From positions 57,047 through 121,046 of the forward strand of contig CADCJW010000008.1 in the NCBI GenBank assembly GCA_902801845.1: a stretch of 64,000 nt of DNA. Direction: 5' to 3'. The translations under genes and the position numbers were made by a program. The notes under the pieces are model-generated. The model searched no databases and was not told the origin of the DNA. It saw nothing but the letters and a program-made list of their open reading frames with translations. This DNA is from an uncultured Eubacteriales bacterium (GTDB lineage Bacteria > Bacillota > Clostridia > Christensenellales > CAG-138). Each line of letters opens with the position of its first letter. Position 1 is the first letter of the stretch. This document shows, one piece after another, positions 8,555-19,162 of the stretch.

Positions 8555-9622
8555 ATGAAAGAACGTGTGGAAAAGCTGCGCACCCTGCTGGACAAGAGCG
8601 GGCTGGACGGCGCCCTCATCACCGGGCTCACCGCCATCCGCTACTACTCCGGCTTTACCAGCGACGAGGCGGCCCTGGTGATCACGGGGAAGAGCGCGTC
8701 GCTGCTGACGGATTTTCGGTATACCATCCAGGCCCGGGAGCAGAGCCCGGACTTCGAGGTGGTGGAGGTGGGCCGGGGGGCCCTGCTCCCCACGGTGGAC
8801 AAGCTCCTGAAGGACGACGGGTGCAAGCGGGTCGCCTTTGAGAACCATACCATGACCGTGTCCGTCTTCGAGAAATACAAGGCCCTGGACTATGAGTTCG
8901 TCCCCTTCTCCGAGGAGATGAACAAGCCCCGCCTCATCAAGACGGCGGACGAGATCGCTGATCTGCAGCGGGCCCAGAACATGGCGGACGAGGGCTTCAA
9001 GACCCTTTTGACCCGCATCGGCAGCGGCATGACCGAGAAGGAAGTGGCGGCGGAGCTGGACTACATCAACGCCAAGCTGGGGAGCGAGTGCCCCTCCTTC
9101 GACACCATCGTGGGCTCCGGCCCCAACGGCGCCATGTGCCACGCCATCCCCGGGGATCGACGGCTCCAGAAGGGCGATCTGGTGGTTTTGGACTTTGGCT
9201 GCGTCTACAACGGCTACCACAGCGACATGACCCGCACCTTCGCCGTGGGTGAGGTGGACGACTTCTCCAAGAAGATCTACGACATCGTCCGCACCGCCCA
9301 GCAGAAGGCTCTCGACGCCTTGAAGGCGGGCATCACCGGCAAGGAGCTGGACGCCATCGCCCGGGACTACATCGCCTCCAAGGGCTACGGCGAGACCTTC
9401 GGCCACAGTCTGGGCCACGGCTTCGGCCTCATGATCCACGAGGCCCCCAACGCCTCCACCGCCAGCGAGTGGACCTTTGAGCCGGGCATGACCATCACCG
9501 TGGAGCCGGGCATCTACATCGAGGGCAGGCTGGGCGTACGCATCGAGGATTGCTGCGTCGTCACCGAAACGGGCAAGATCGACCTGGTCAGCTCCACCAA
9601 AGAGCTTCTCAGCGTTGAGTAA
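8555..9622 (+). CDS. M24 family Xaa-Pro aminopeptidase
   Basis: 355 aa aminopeptidase P-type metallopeptidase that removes N-terminal residues preceding proline. A creatinase-like N-terminal domain (1-125) is followed by the pita-bread domain. The five metal ligands are visible: D213 and D224 (LDFG and SDMTRT), H288 (SLGHGFG), E317 (VEPGIY) and E331 (RIED). ATG 8555 follows GGAGGGAGGAAAG; the longer upstream frame belongs to the sigK region. It sits directly before efp, the usual pepP/efp pairing in Firmicutes. Confidence 0.93.
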   Translation: MKERVEKLRTLLDKSGLDGALITGLTAIRYYSGFTSDEAALVITGKSASLLTDFRYTIQAREQSPDFEVVEVGRGALLPTVDKLLKDDGCKRVAFENHTMTVSVFEKYKALDYEFVPFSEEMNKPRLIKTADEIADLQRAQNMADEGFKTLLTRIGSGMTEKEVAAELDYINAKLGSECPSFDTIVGSGPNGAMCHAIPGDRRLQKGDLVVLDFGCVYNGYHSDMTRTFAVGEVDDFSKKIYDIVRTAQQKALDALKAGITGKELDAIARDYIASKGYGETFGHSLGHGFGLMIHEAPNASTASEWTFEPGMTITVEPGIYIEGRLGVRIEDCCVVTETGKIDLVSSTKELLSVE

Positions 9623-9663
9623 CGATAGAACCAAACCAATTATACAGGGAGGAAAAGAAAACT

Positions 9664-10221
9664 ATGGTAATGGCAGGCGATTTTCGTAAGGGCACCACGG
9701 TGGAGATCGACGGCAACGTTTGGTCCGTCGTGGACTTCCAGCATGTGAAGCCCGGCAAGGGCGCGGCCTTCGTCCGCACCCGGCTTAAGAACGCGATGAC
9801 CGGCGCGGTGCTGGAGCGCACCTTCAGCCCCACGGACAAGTATCCCGAAGCCCGCATCGAGACCAAGGAGATGCAGTATTCTTACTCCGACGGCGATCTC
9901 TATTACTTCATGGACAGCGAGACTTTCGATCTCATTCCCCTGAACCATGAGCAGGTGGAGGACGCCATCGACTTCATCAAGGAGAACGACACCGTCACGG
10001 TCCGCTCCTACAAGGGCGCTCCCTTCGCCGTGCAGGCCCCCAACTTCGTGGTCCTGGAGGTCACCGAGACCGAGCCCGGCTTCAAGGGCGACACCGCCAC
10101 CGGCACCACCAAGCCCGCCGTGCTGGAGACCGGCTACCACATCGCCGTGCCCCTGTTCGTGAACCAGGGCGACAAGATCCGTGTGGACACCCGCACCGGC
10201 GAATACATGGAGCGCATCTAA
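9664..10221 (+). CDS. efp: Translation elongation factor P
   Basis: 185 aa, three beta-barrel domains. EF-P binds between the P and E sites and rescues ribosomes at polyproline stretches. The KOW-like N-terminal domain has [20 protein letters not shown], with the loop-tip Lys (K32 from ATG 9664) that is the modification position in Bacillus. ATG 9664 gives the same length and spacing as Bacillus EF-P; a second ATG at 9670 is possible. The ribosome site is AGGGAGGAAAAG. A complementary modification enzyme is not visible nearby. Confidence 0.96.
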   Translation: MVMAGDFRKGTTVEIDGNVWSVVDFQHVKPGKGAAFVRTRLKNAMTGAVLERTFSPTDKYPEARIETKEMQYSYSDGDLYYFMDSETFDLIPLNHEQVEDAIDFIKENDTVTVRSYKGAPFAVQAPNFVVLEVTETEPGFKGDTATGTTKPAVLETGYHIAVPLFVNQGDKIRVDTRTGEYMERI

Positions 10222-10258
10222 GGCATAGTATACCAAAAGGATCAAGGAGGAAGAGCAT

Positions 10259-10663
10259 ATGAGCAGGATCTCAGAAAAAGTTGCGTATCTGGACGGCCTC
10301 ATGGAGGGGCTGGAGATCGAGGACGCCAAGCAGAAGAAGTTGTTCAACGCCATCATCGACGCCCTGGACACCATCGCCGAGGAGCTGAGCGATCACGATG
10401 ACGCCATCGAGGAGATCAACGATTCCATCGACGAGATCTACGACGACATGGACGACTACGATGAGATCCTCTACGGCGAGGACGATGAGGATGAGGACGA
10501 CGAGGACGTGGACGACGACTTCTTCGAGGTCGTTTGCCCCAGCTGCGGCGAGACCATCTACTTCGACGAGGATATGCTGGACAATCCGGACGGGCTCATC
10601 TGCCCCAACTGCAACGAGCCCATCGAGATCAACATCGCCGACAAACTGGACGACGAGGAGTGA
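10259..10663 (+). CDS. CD1247-type acidic zinc-ribbon protein
   Basis: 134 aa. The N-terminal 50 residues are helical (RISEKVAYLDGLMEGLEIED), matching the CD1247 N-terminal domain of clostridial proteins. A very acidic Asp/Glu linker follows (about 60-88), then a C-terminal ribbon with CPSCGE and CPNCNE pairs that should bind one zinc. It lies 37 bp after efp with ribosome site AAGGAGG and is closed by a terminator, so it is probably in the efp transcript. The molecular role is not known. Confidence 0.85.
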   Translation: MSRISEKVAYLDGLMEGLEIEDAKQKKLFNAIIDALDTIAEELSDHDDAIEEINDSIDEIYDDMDDYDEILYGEDDEDEDDEDVDDDFFEVVCPSCGETIYFDEDMLDNPDGLICPNCNEPIEINIADKLDDEE

Positions 10664-10681
10664 TCCCTATCTAACATAAAA

Positions 10682-10721
10682 GGCCGTTGGGCGCCCGATC
10701 GGCATCCCAACGGTCTTTTTT
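10682..10721 (+). terminator. Intrinsic terminator after the CD1247-type gene
   Basis: GGCCGTTGGG (10682-10691) pairs with CCCAACGGTC (10706-10715, one G-U) and runs into T6. Confidence 0.85.
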
Positions 10722-10730
10722 ATATCCCTT

Positions 10731-10784
10731 GGCTTCTCTTTTCGGTTCCTTTTCTACTCTTCCCGAAGAGAAAAGGAACAAAAG
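10731..10784 (-). repeat. Intergenic palindromic element, copy 2 (module A only)
   Basis: GTTCCTTTT (10745-10753) pairs with AAAAGGAAC (10771-10779) and CTCTTC (10757-10762) pairs with GAAGAG (10765-10770), with a 3-nt bulge. Read on the minus strand the conserved tail CGAAAAGAGAAGCC follows, so the element is oriented with the ppx gene it trails. Module B is absent. Confidence 0.8.
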
Positions 10785-10787
10785 AAA

Positions 10788-11681
10788 TCATTCCTCTATA
10801 TGCCCTCTCTCCGCCAGCCACATGGCGAACCCCTCCATGCCGTCCCGGTCCGTGGGGGTCAAAAACGGGATGGCGAGCCGCTCCATGAACCAGCTGAGGA
10901 TGAGTCCCCCCTGGAGGATCACGTCGTGGCGGCGGACCAGCAGGGGCATTTGGGCCCGTCCCTGGTCCCCCAAAGCGGAGAGCCGCACGAGCAGGGCGTT
11001 TAGCAGCGCCGGGGTGAGCCGCAGCTGGGCAAGTCCGGCGCCGTCAAAGCTCTTTTGCCCCAGCAGCAGCGCCCCCAGGGTGGTGATGGTGCCGCCCACG
11101 CCCCGGAAGGGTCCGGTCGCCGGCTCCGGCAGGGCGACGCGCTCGCTGAGCCAGCTGTAGACGGTATCCCGCATCCGAGAAAGTTCATCCTCCGGGCAGA
11201 TATCCCGGGCCCGGACGCAGCCCGTGGGGAAGCTGACGGCCCAGCGGTCCGTGACCACCTGGGCGCTGCCGCCGCCGATGTCCAGCAGCGTCCCCGCCTG
11301 ATCGCCCATGGCCCCCCGATACGCCAGCCGTCCCTCCTCCTCGCCGGAGAGCAGGAAGAATTTGACCTCGGGGCAGGCCGCCGCAAGGTCGTCCAAAAGC
11401 TCCTGACGATTCTTGGCGTCCCGGACGGCGCTGGTGGCATAGGCGTAGACCGGCGCGCCCTCCGCCGCCGCCCGGTCGCAGAACCGGCGGCAGGCGACCA
11501 CCGTATCCGCCATGGCCTTGGCGGACAGGCGGCCCGTTTCGTCCAGGCCCTTGCCGAGCCTCGTGGTGCAGGTGAGCTTCCGGCCCCCGGGCACAAAAAA
11601 AGCCCCGTCCCCGCCTTTATCCAGAATGGCGAAGCGGACGGAGTTGCTGCCGATGTCCAGTATGCCGAGGGGCGATCTCAT
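10788..11681 (-). CDS. Ppx/GppA family phosphatase
   Basis: 297 aa, ASKHA fold. GILDIGSNSVRFAI at the N-terminus is the phosphate-binding loop, with DIGGGSAQVV near residue 140 and a GVGGTITTLGALLL motif following. Family members hydrolyse polyphosphate or pppGpp; this one has the short Firmicutes form without the C-terminal HD extension, so the substrate is open. Its start overlaps the stop of divIC by 4 bp (ATGA), making it the last gene of the yabP-yabQ-divIC-ppx cluster. Confidence 0.9.
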   Translation of the reverse strand: MRSPLGILDIGSNSVRFAILDKGGDGAFFVPGGRKLTCTTRLGKGLDETGRLSAKAMADTVVACRRFCDRAAAEGAPVYAYATSAVRDAKNRQELLDDLAAACPEVKFFLLSGEEEGRLAYRGAMGDQAGTLLDIGGGSAQVVTDRWAVSFPTGCVRARDICPEDELSRMRDTVYSWLSERVALPEPATGPFRGVGGTITTLGALLLGQKSFDGAGLAQLRLTPALLNALLVRLSALGDQGRAQMPLLVRRHDVILQGGLILSWFMERLAIPFLTPTDRDGMEGFAMWLAERGHIEE

Positions 11682-11998
11682 TGGCCGCCTCCTGCCAGGG
11701 ACTCGTCGTCGTCCAGGATGATGGTGTCGTCGGTATAGTGCCAGCCGTAGCGGACGGAGCCCTGCTGGAGCTTATACTCGTCCGTCTGCATGTACTCCAA
11801 ATTCGCCTGCTCCCGCTCGTACTCGATCTTGATGGCGTTGAGCTCGCTCTGCGTCTGCTCCAGCAGCAGCTGGGCATTCTCGATGTTGGTGTGCTGGGGG
11901 ATGATGACGCCAGCCAAAATGACCCCATCGATGGCCAGGAGCAGCAGGAAGTGTATGGGTTTGAAAAAAACCGTTTTTTTACGGGCACGTTTCTTCAC
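11678..11998 (-). CDS. divIC: FtsB/DivIC-type septum formation initiator
   Basis: 106 aa bitopic protein: a basic cytoplasmic start (MKKRARKKT), one membrane helix (about 13-33), then a coiled coil (ENAQLLLEQTQSELNAIKIE) and a short C-terminal tail ending with YGWHYTDD. This is the DivIC/FtsB layout of the divisome linker that bridges FtsL/DivIB to septal peptidoglycan synthesis. Position behind yabP-yabQ matches Bacillus. A 4-bp overlap couples it to ppx. Confidence 0.88.
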   Translation of the reverse strand: MKKRARKKTVFFKPIHFLLLLAIDGVILAGVIIPQHTNIENAQLLLEQTQSELNAIKIEYEREQANLEYMQTDEYKLQQGSVRYGWHYTDDTIILDDDESLAGGGQ

Positions 11999-12019
11999 GT
12001 ACAGCAGTATAGCAGAATT

Positions 12020-12331
12020 TTAGCGAGAGGGGAACTGTTTTTTGCGTATCTTTTGGAGGATTTCTGTGAAAAGCGGTCGGAAGGCCCAGCGGACCAGCCC
12101 CATGGCCCCGAAGAAGAGGAGGACGGCGTAGAGCCGCATCTCCCCGTGGCCGGCCAACAAAAGCCCCGCGATCAGGCAAACCTGGATGGGCATAAGCGCC
12201 AAAAGATCCCACAGGGCCCCGCCGGAACCGGGGCGAAACAGCCGGAGCAGCTCATAGCTCAGCCCCGCGCACAGGCCGAAGAAGACCATGACCGCCGCTT
12301 GATGGGGCTGGCGGAACACGTCATAGATCAT
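12020..12331 (-). CDS. yabQ: Spore cortex biosynthesis membrane protein YabQ
   Basis: 103 aa with three predicted membrane spans (QAAVMVFFGLCAGLSYELLRL, LLALMPIQVCLIAGLLL, LYAVLLFFGAMGLVRWAF). Size, topology and position between yabP and divIC match YabQ, which is needed for spore cortex formation in Bacillus and works with YabP at the outer forespore membrane. The start overlaps the end of yabP by 4 bp. Confidence 0.88.
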   Translation of the reverse strand: MIYDVFRQPHQAAVMVFFGLCAGLSYELLRLFRPGSGGALWDLLALMPIQVCLIAGLLLAGHGEMRLYAVLLFFGAMGLVRWAFRPLFTEILQKIRKKQFPSR

Positions 12332-12615
12332 CCCCGAAACCGGGCGAAGAGCCCCCGTCGGGCCGTGGGCCGGTCGTACTCCAGGGACTGGATGCGCCCG
12401 TCCACGATCACCTGCCCGCTGTCCGGGTCCAGGCGGGTCAGCTTCAGCTCCTCCCCGGACAGGATCAGCAGCCCTGCCTCCGTCAGGATGGCGGCCTCCT
12501 CCTCGTGGAAGCTCTCCACGTCCACCACCCCCGTGATCCGGGCGCGGCGCTGCCCCTCGATGACGATCTGGTGGGCGTCGGGCACGTATTCCGTCAGCGA
12601 TCCGCTCTTATCCAT
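12328..12615 (-). CDS. yabP: Sporulation protein YabP
   Basis: 95 aa. The YabP/YqfC beta-rich domain is visible: VIEGQRRARITGVVDVESFHEE, then ILSGEELKLTRLD and VDGRIQSLEY. Start 12615 was chosen because AGGAGGTGGACCT lies directly upstream; a longer in-frame start at 12651 lacks a ribosome site. YabP is a mother-cell protein required for cortex assembly. A sigma-E-like box lies about 20 bp upstream. Confidence 0.88.
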   Translation of the reverse strand: MDKSGSLTEYVPDAHQIVIEGQRRARITGVVDVESFHEEEAAILTEAGLLILSGEELKLTRLDPDSGQVIVDGRIQSLEYDRPTARRGLFARFRG

Positions 12616-12634
12616 AGGTCCACCTCCTGCCATA

Positions 12635-12663
12635 AGCCTATGAGGCCCCATTGAACCCTATGC
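12635..12663 (-). promoter_or_regulatory. Putative sigma-E type promoter of yabP
   Basis: On the minus strand, GCATAGG (12663-12657), a 14-bp spacer and CATAGGCT (12642-12635). It is nearly identical to the box upstream of sigK (7700-7728). Confidence 0.45.
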
Positions 12664-12713
12664 GGCGAAGGGGGACGAAGAGGGGCGCATTTGCACCGAT
12701 ATTGGAAAATGCC

Positions 12714-12743
12714 TTGACAAAAGGCGGCCCCAGGCCATACAAT
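12714..12743 (+). promoter_or_regulatory. Promoter of rho
   Basis: TTGACA (12714-12719), an 18-bp spacer and TACAAT (12738-12743). It leaves a leader of about 70 nt before the rho start. Confidence 0.75.
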
Positions 12744-12820
12744 ACACCCATACAGGATAGCTCTTTTCTTTCCTTACGTCCCCACCTATACAGATACATA
12801 TATTTCTTTGGAGGAAGCGA

Positions 12821-14656
<1,836 letters not shown>

Positions 14657-14696
14657 TCCAGGGAAAAAGTGCCCGAAAATTTCCTGAAAAAAGTGC

Positions 14697-14724
14697 TTGC
14701 ATTTTCTTTTCGCCATGGTATAAT
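14697..14724 (+). promoter_or_regulatory. Promoter of rpmE with extended -10
   Basis: TTGCAT (14697-14702), a 16-bp spacer and TGG-TATAAT (-10 at 14719-14724). Confidence 0.75.
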
Positions 14725-14765
14725 GGCAAACGGTAATGCATTACACGACAAAGGAGTGATAATAC

Positions 14766-14963
14766 ATGAAGAAAGATATCCAACCGTCTTACGGCGAGGC
14801 CGTCGTGCGCTGCGCCTGCGGTGAGACCTTCGTTACCGGCTCCACCAAGGGTGAGCTCAAGGTCGAAATCTGCAGCAAGTGCCATCCGTTCTTTACGGGC
14901 CGGCAGAAGCTGGTGGACAGCGGCGGACGGGTCGATCGCTTCAAGAAGCGGTACGGCATGTAA
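14766..14963 (+). CDS. rpmE: 50S ribosomal protein L31, zinc type
   Basis: 65 aa. Cysteines C16, C18, C36 and C39 form the zinc site of the C+ L31 type, which is replaced under zinc limitation by a C- paralogue in many bacteria; none is visible here. The C-terminus [11 protein letters not shown] is the bridge between subunits. Ribosome site AAAGGAG. It has its own promoter downstream of rho, a common rho-rpmE pairing, and a terminator follows. Confidence 0.96.
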   Translation: MKKDIQPSYGEAVVRCACGETFVTGSTKGELKVEICSKCHPFFTGRQKLVDSGGRVDRFKKRYGM

Positions 14964-15003
14964 GTTTCCCCCTGAACCACTCCACAAACACAACAAAAGA
15001 AAC

Positions 15004-15036
15004 AATCTCCCGAGCGATCGGGAGATTTTCTTTTTG
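15004..15036 (+). terminator. Intrinsic terminator after rpmE
   Basis: ATCTCCCGA (15005-15013) pairs with TCGGGAGAT (15018-15026), followed by TTTTCTTTTTG. Confidence 0.88.
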
Positions 15037-15049
15037 TTTGCCGTATTCC

Positions 15050-15078
15050 TTGCAAATCGGGCTTCGGTTCGTTATACT
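15050..15078 (+). promoter_or_regulatory. Promoter of ansA, giving a near leaderless mRNA
   Basis: TTGCAA (15050-15055), a 17-bp spacer and TATACT (15073-15078). The ATG of ansA begins at 15085, only 6 nt beyond the -10 box, at the expected transcription start. Confidence 0.7.
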
Positions 15079-15084
15079 TAAGCC

Positions 15085-16098
15085 ATGAAGAAGATATTGT
15101 TGATCGCCACCGGGGGGACCATCGCCTCCGGGAATACGGACGCAGGGCTCACCCCCACCGTCAGCGGGGAGGAGCTTTTGAGGGCTGTGCCGGGCTTGAA
15201 GAACATCTGCGAGCCCCACGCCATCCAGGTGCTGAACCTGGACAGCACGGACATGACCCCCGCCGACTGGCTGGTGATCTCCGGGGCCATCGAGCGGTAC
15301 TACGACCAGTACGACGGCTTCGTGGTGGCCCACGGCACGGACACCATGGCCTATACGGCGGCGGCGCTCAGCTACCTGGTCCGTCGTTCGCCCAAGCCCA
15401 TCGTGCTCACCGGGGCCCAGAAGCCCATCCATTCCGAGAACACGGACTCCCAGGTGAACCTGCTGGATGCCTTCGCCTACGCCTGCTCACCCGGGAGCTG
15501 CGGGGTGGTGATCGTGTTCAACGGCTCCGTCATCCTGGGCACCCGGGCCCGGAAGGTCCGGTCCAAGAGCTTTTCCGCCTTCTCCAGCATCAACTATCCC
15601 GAGCTGGCCTCGGTCCGGGAAGGGCGCGTGCTCCGGTATATCTACCTCAACTACCAAAAGCCGCCCGTGTTCAGCCACAGGCTCAACGACAGCGTGGGCC
15701 TGGTGAAGCTGATCCCCGGCATGGGGCCCGAGGTCCTGTCCTATATGCTCCGCCGCAAGGACGCCCTGGTGGTGGAGAGCTTCGGCGTGGGCGGCGTGCC
15801 CAGCGAGGGGTCCCGGTTTTTCGACGCCATACGCCGGGGCGTGAAGGCGGGGAAGACCGTGGTCATGACCACCCAGGTGCCCAACGAGGGGAGCGACCTC
15901 ACGGTCTACCGGGTGGGGCACAGGCTGAAAACGGACCTGCCCGTGCTGGAGGCCTACGATATGACCACCGAGGCCGTGGTGGCGAAGCTCATGTGGATCC
16001 TGGGGCAGACCCGGGACCACGGGGAGGTCAGCCGCCTCTTCTACGGCAGCATCTCCCACGACATGCTCTACACCGAGGAGCTGCCCCATGAAGGGTAG
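15085..16098 (+). CDS. ansA: Type I L-asparaginase
   Basis: 337 aa. Hydrolyses asparagine to aspartate and ammonia. The N-terminal ATGGTIAS carries the nucleophile Thr (T12 region), and VAHGTDTMAYTAAALSYL (about residues 83-100) carries the second Thr-Asp pair, followed by TGAQKP with the Lys of the catalytic triad. There is no signal peptide, so it is cytoplasmic. No Shine-Dalgarno precedes the ATG and the promoter sits immediately upstream, suggesting leaderless translation. It overlaps the next gene by 11 bp. Confidence 0.94.
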   Translation: MKKILLIATGGTIASGNTDAGLTPTVSGEELLRAVPGLKNICEPHAIQVLNLDSTDMTPADWLVISGAIERYYDQYDGFVVAHGTDTMAYTAAALSYLVRRSPKPIVLTGAQKPIHSENTDSQVNLLDAFAYACSPGSCGVVIVFNGSVILGTRARKVRSKSFSAFSSINYPELASVREGRVLRYIYLNYQKPPVFSHRLNDSVGLVKLIPGMGPEVLSYMLRRKDALVVESFGVGGVPSEGSRFFDAIRRGVKAGKTVVMTTQVPNEGSDLTVYRVGHRLKTDLPVLEAYDMTTEAVVAKLMWILGQTRDHGEVSRLFYGSISHDMLYTEELPHEG

Positions 16099-16630
16099 GG
16101 CCCTCATTATCCTGCTGGCGGTGCTTCTGCTGACGGGCTGCGTGCGGCGACCCGTGTCCTTTACTGTGGATGAAGCGGGGGACTATACCGGCTTTGAAAC
16201 GGTGGAGGAGGGGTATACCCGTCGGGCGGCGAAGCTGTTCGGCTGGGTGGTCCTGGAGGATCTGACGGTCACGGAGAACGTCAAGATCTGGCAGCGGTTC
16301 TTGAAGCGGGCCCAGGCGGGGAAGACGGCCGGCGTCCGCGTGGCCGAGTTCTTCGGGGAGGAGATGTATCTCATAGACGTCTTCTTCCGGGACGGGCAGT
16401 ATCGGGCGTTCTTTTCCGACGGGTTCGACATGCGGGACGAGCCGTTCCCCTTTCTGTTGACGCTGGCCGGGAAGACCAACGGGCAGCCGGGGTACGCCGT
16501 GGTTCTGTCCGGGGACGACGGGCTGACCTACGAGCAGGTCATGCATAAATTCGTTTCCTCCCAGCTGGAGGAGCCGGACATCCCCGCCCACCGGGTGCTG
16601 TTTCTGGGGATAGGCGAGCCGAATTGGTGA
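16088..16630 (+). CDS. Predicted lipoprotein of unknown function
   Basis: 180 aa. A short basic start and hydrophobic stretch lead to the lipobox LLTGC (Cys at about 18), so it should be a membrane-anchored lipoprotein. The mature part has no motif I recognise; it is a mixed alpha/beta sequence (VKIWQRFLKRAQAGKTAGVRV, FFSDGFDMRDEPFPF). It overlaps ansA by 11 bp and is probably co-transcribed. Repeat copy 3 follows. Confidence 0.8.
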   Translation: MKGRALIILLAVLLLTGCVRRPVSFTVDEAGDYTGFETVEEGYTRRAAKLFGWVVLEDLTVTENVKIWQRFLKRAQAGKTAGVRVAEFFGEEMYLIDVFFRDGQYRAFFSDGFDMRDEPFPFLLTLAGKTNGQPGYAVVLSGDDGLTYEQVMHKFVSSQLEEPDIPAHRVLFLGIGEPNW

Positions 16631-16633
16631 GGA

Positions 16634-16797
16634 TTTTTCTTTTGCCGCTTTTTCTTTTCGGTGAAAAGAAAAAGCGGCGTAAAAAGAAAAGCTCACGAAA
16701 CAAAAGGGGCATATAGCCTAAGCCATACGTCCTAAATACAGTTCTTCGGGACCGCCTTTCTTACAGGAAAGGCGGTCTGTTTTAATTAAATCCTATA
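16634..16797 (+). repeat. Intergenic palindromic element, copy 3 (both modules)
   Basis: Module A is a perfect 16-bp stem GCCGCTTTTTCTTTTC (16644-16659) with 16663-16678, loop GGT, then the tail AAAAAGAAAAGCTCA. Module B follows CAGTTCTTCGG: an 11-bp stem (16750-16760 with 16767-16777), then GTTTTAATT. The outer arm GCCGC differs from GTTCC in copies 1 and 4 but stays fully paired. Confidence 0.85.
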
Positions 16798-19162
16798 CTT
16801 CCGGTATCACCGTGAACACCAGCTTGCAGCTGCCTAAGGTGGGGGAGGTGAGGGTGAGTATGCCCTCGCCAATCTCGCCCGTGGTCCGCACGTACGTGCC
16901 GAAGGCGCCGCCCTCCAGCGATACGGCCCGGGGCCCCACCACCTGGATGGGCCCTTCCGTGGTGAGCAGGACGGGGTCGAAGGCCGTGGGGATCCGGTTC
17001 CCCCGCTCGTCCTTGCATTCGAGATGGATGAGGGTCATGTCATATTCGCTCCCCTCGGTGAGGAGCGCCCGCTCCGCCCGGGCCACCAGGCAGGGCCTCG
17101 TATAGGCGCCCTTCTCCACGTACTCGGCGGCCTCGCCCTGGCGGATGGCGGTGAACCGCCACAGGCCAGATTCCTGGCCCCAGCCGCCCATGTACCGGTT
17201 GAACAGGTCGATCCCCTGCTCCATGGTGAACCCGTGCCGGAACTTCAGATCCGCCAACGTCGCCTTGATGGAGAGGGGGAGCTTGTCCATGCCGTACTTT
17301 TGGGCGGCGAACAGGCACTTCTTCACCTTGGCCGCCACCTCGTCGGAGAACCCCTCCTCTGTCTTCAACAGCTCGCCCACGAAATCGTCGATATGCACCG
17401 GCGGGTGGGGGAGTCCGGGATAGTCGGCCCGGTCCGGCTCGAAGTCCGCGATGAACTTGCCGCCCTTACTGAGCCGCACCTTCTCCGCGTTGGTGAACAC
17501 GTAGGCGTCGTCCAGCAGACTCCCGGCCCGCTCGCCCTTGTTCATGTCCGTGGCCACCATGAGCACCGGGTCCTGGTCCTGCTGGCTGGCGTAGACCCAG
17601 CCCGCCAGCTTGTTGTTGCGGAACCCGTCCGCCACGCCGTGGTAGCAGATGGCGTCCCCGGTGCCGAAGTCCGGGTGGGTGTTGTAATCCGCCATGCACC
17701 AGGCGATGCAGCCGGAGACGCCCTCCCGAACGGCCCCGTCGCTCTGGACCCGGGCATGGCGCAGGGCGTGGGTGAGCCGATGCTGCTCGTCGTCCTGGTT
17801 TTTGGTGGGGAACATATGCCCGTTGCACTCGGAGACCAGATAACCCTTATTTAGCTCCTTGGTCACGTTCCCCTTCTCCAGGAGCCCGTAGCCCGTGCCG
17901 TCCTTGGTGAAGTCGTTGTAGGCGTACACGTCCTCCAAAAGGTGGCTCTGCTGCAGGTACCGGACGCCGCTGGTCTGGCGGGTGTCGTCCAGATGGCGGC
18001 ACAGGGCGTTGGTCTTCGTGTACAGTTCATCGTTGTCCTGGCTCTCGTTGATCCGCACCCCCCACAGCACGATGCTGGGGTGATGCCGGTACTGGAGCAC
18101 CATCTGCCGCACGTTCTCCATGGCTCGCTGCTTCCATTCCTCGTCTCCGATGTGCTGCCAGCCGGGGATCTCCGTGAACACCAGGAGCCCTATCTCGTCG
18201 CAGCGGTCGATGAAGTGCTGGCTCTGGGGGTAGTGGCTGGTGCGGACCATGTTGAGCCCCAGGCCGAACTTCAGGTAGTTGGCCTCGTCTCGCTGCATGC
18301 CCGCCGGGGCCGCGTAGCCGATGTAGGGATAGCTCTGATGCCGGTTCAGGCCCCTGAGATGTACCAGCTTCCCGTTCAGATAGAACCCGTCCGCCTGGAA
18401 TTCCACGTCCCGGAAGCCGATCTTCATGGCCCGTCGATCCGTTTCCTGCCCCTCATGAAGGAGGGACACGGTCATCTCGTAGAGCCGAGGCCGATCCAAG
18501 TCCCAGGGGACGGTGTTGGGGGCGGCGAAGGAGAGTTCGTCCTCCTGATACGCTTCCCAGGTGAGGTCGACGGCAAGCTCCGGCACGGTGAGTCGAAGGG
18601 TATCGCCCGCTTCCGGCGCCCGGCTCAAATCCACATATACGTCAGCCGTGCCGTCAGCATGGGCTTTAGGAAACACGCTGGCGATATGGCAGGGCTCAGT
18701 GATCTCCAGCCGCGCCTCCCGGTACAGGCCCCCGTAGCACAGATAGTCGATCAAAAAGCCGAAGGGGGGCTGGTTCAGGCTCTCCCGGGTGTCCAGCCGC
18801 ACGGACAGCCGGTTCTCCTCGCCGTATTTGAGACCCGTCAGCAAAAAGCTCTGGGCCACATACCCGCAGTGGGCGTCCCATTCGGGAGCCACCGGTTCGC
18901 CGTTCAAGAACACCTCAGGGTAGTGGGCCGCCCCGTCCAGGATGAGCCGCACCTCCTTGCCTTCCCAAGAGGGATCGGCGAAGACGGTCCGGGTGTAGCC
19001 GCAGACGGTCTCGTACATCTCCTTCTGGGCGCACTTCCAGGGCAGGAGCTTCGCCGTGTGGGGGAGCCGCACCGGTTCGCCGGGGACCTCCCCCCGGAGG
19101 AACGCGTCGGTGCAGGTGAAGGCAAACTGCCAATCATTGTTCAGGGGGATGTTACTGCGCAT
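16793..19162 (-). CDS. Glycoside hydrolase family 2 enzyme (beta-galactosidase-like)
   Basis: 789 aa. The N-terminal jelly-roll sugar-binding domain (IPLNNDWQFAF, LPHTAKLLPW) and an immunoglobulin-like domain precede a TIM barrel with GLNRHQSYPYIGYA and NMVRTSHYPQ. The acid/base Glu is in WGVRINES (about E373) and the nucleophile Glu in LVSECNGH (about E445). C-terminal beta domains follow. There is no signal peptide, so it is cytoplasmic and should act on imported beta-linked oligosaccharides or glucuronides; the exact sugar cannot be read. It overlaps the PrsW gene by 11 bp. Confidence 0.92.
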   Translation of the reverse strand: MRSNIPLNNDWQFAFTCTDAFLRGEVPGEPVRLPHTAKLLPWKCAQKEMYETVCGYTRTVFADPSWEGKEVRLILDGAAHYPEVFLNGEPVAPEWDAHCGYVAQSFLLTGLKYGEENRLSVRLDTRESLNQPPFGFLIDYLCYGGLYREARLEITEPCHIASVFPKAHADGTADVYVDLSRAPEAGDTLRLTVPELAVDLTWEAYQEDELSFAAPNTVPWDLDRPRLYEMTVSLLHEGQETDRRAMKIGFRDVEFQADGFYLNGKLVHLRGLNRHQSYPYIGYAAPAGMQRDEANYLKFGLGLNMVRTSHYPQSQHFIDRCDEIGLLVFTEIPGWQHIGDEEWKQRAMENVRQMVLQYRHHPSIVLWGVRINESQDNDELYTKTNALCRHLDDTRQTSGVRYLQQSHLLEDVYAYNDFTKDGTGYGLLEKGNVTKELNKGYLVSECNGHMFPTKNQDDEQHRLTHALRHARVQSDGAVREGVSGCIAWCMADYNTHPDFGTGDAICYHGVADGFRNNKLAGWVYASQQDQDPVLMVATDMNKGERAGSLLDDAYVFTNAEKVRLSKGGKFIADFEPDRADYPGLPHPPVHIDDFVGELLKTEEGFSDEVAAKVKKCLFAAQKYGMDKLPLSIKATLADLKFRHGFTMEQGIDLFNRYMGGWGQESGLWRFTAIRQGEAAEYVEKGAYTRPCLVARAERALLTEGSEYDMTLIHLECKDERGNRIPTAFDPVLLTTEGPIQVVGPRAVSLEGGAFGTYVRTTGEIGEGILTLTSPTLGSCKLVFTVIPEV

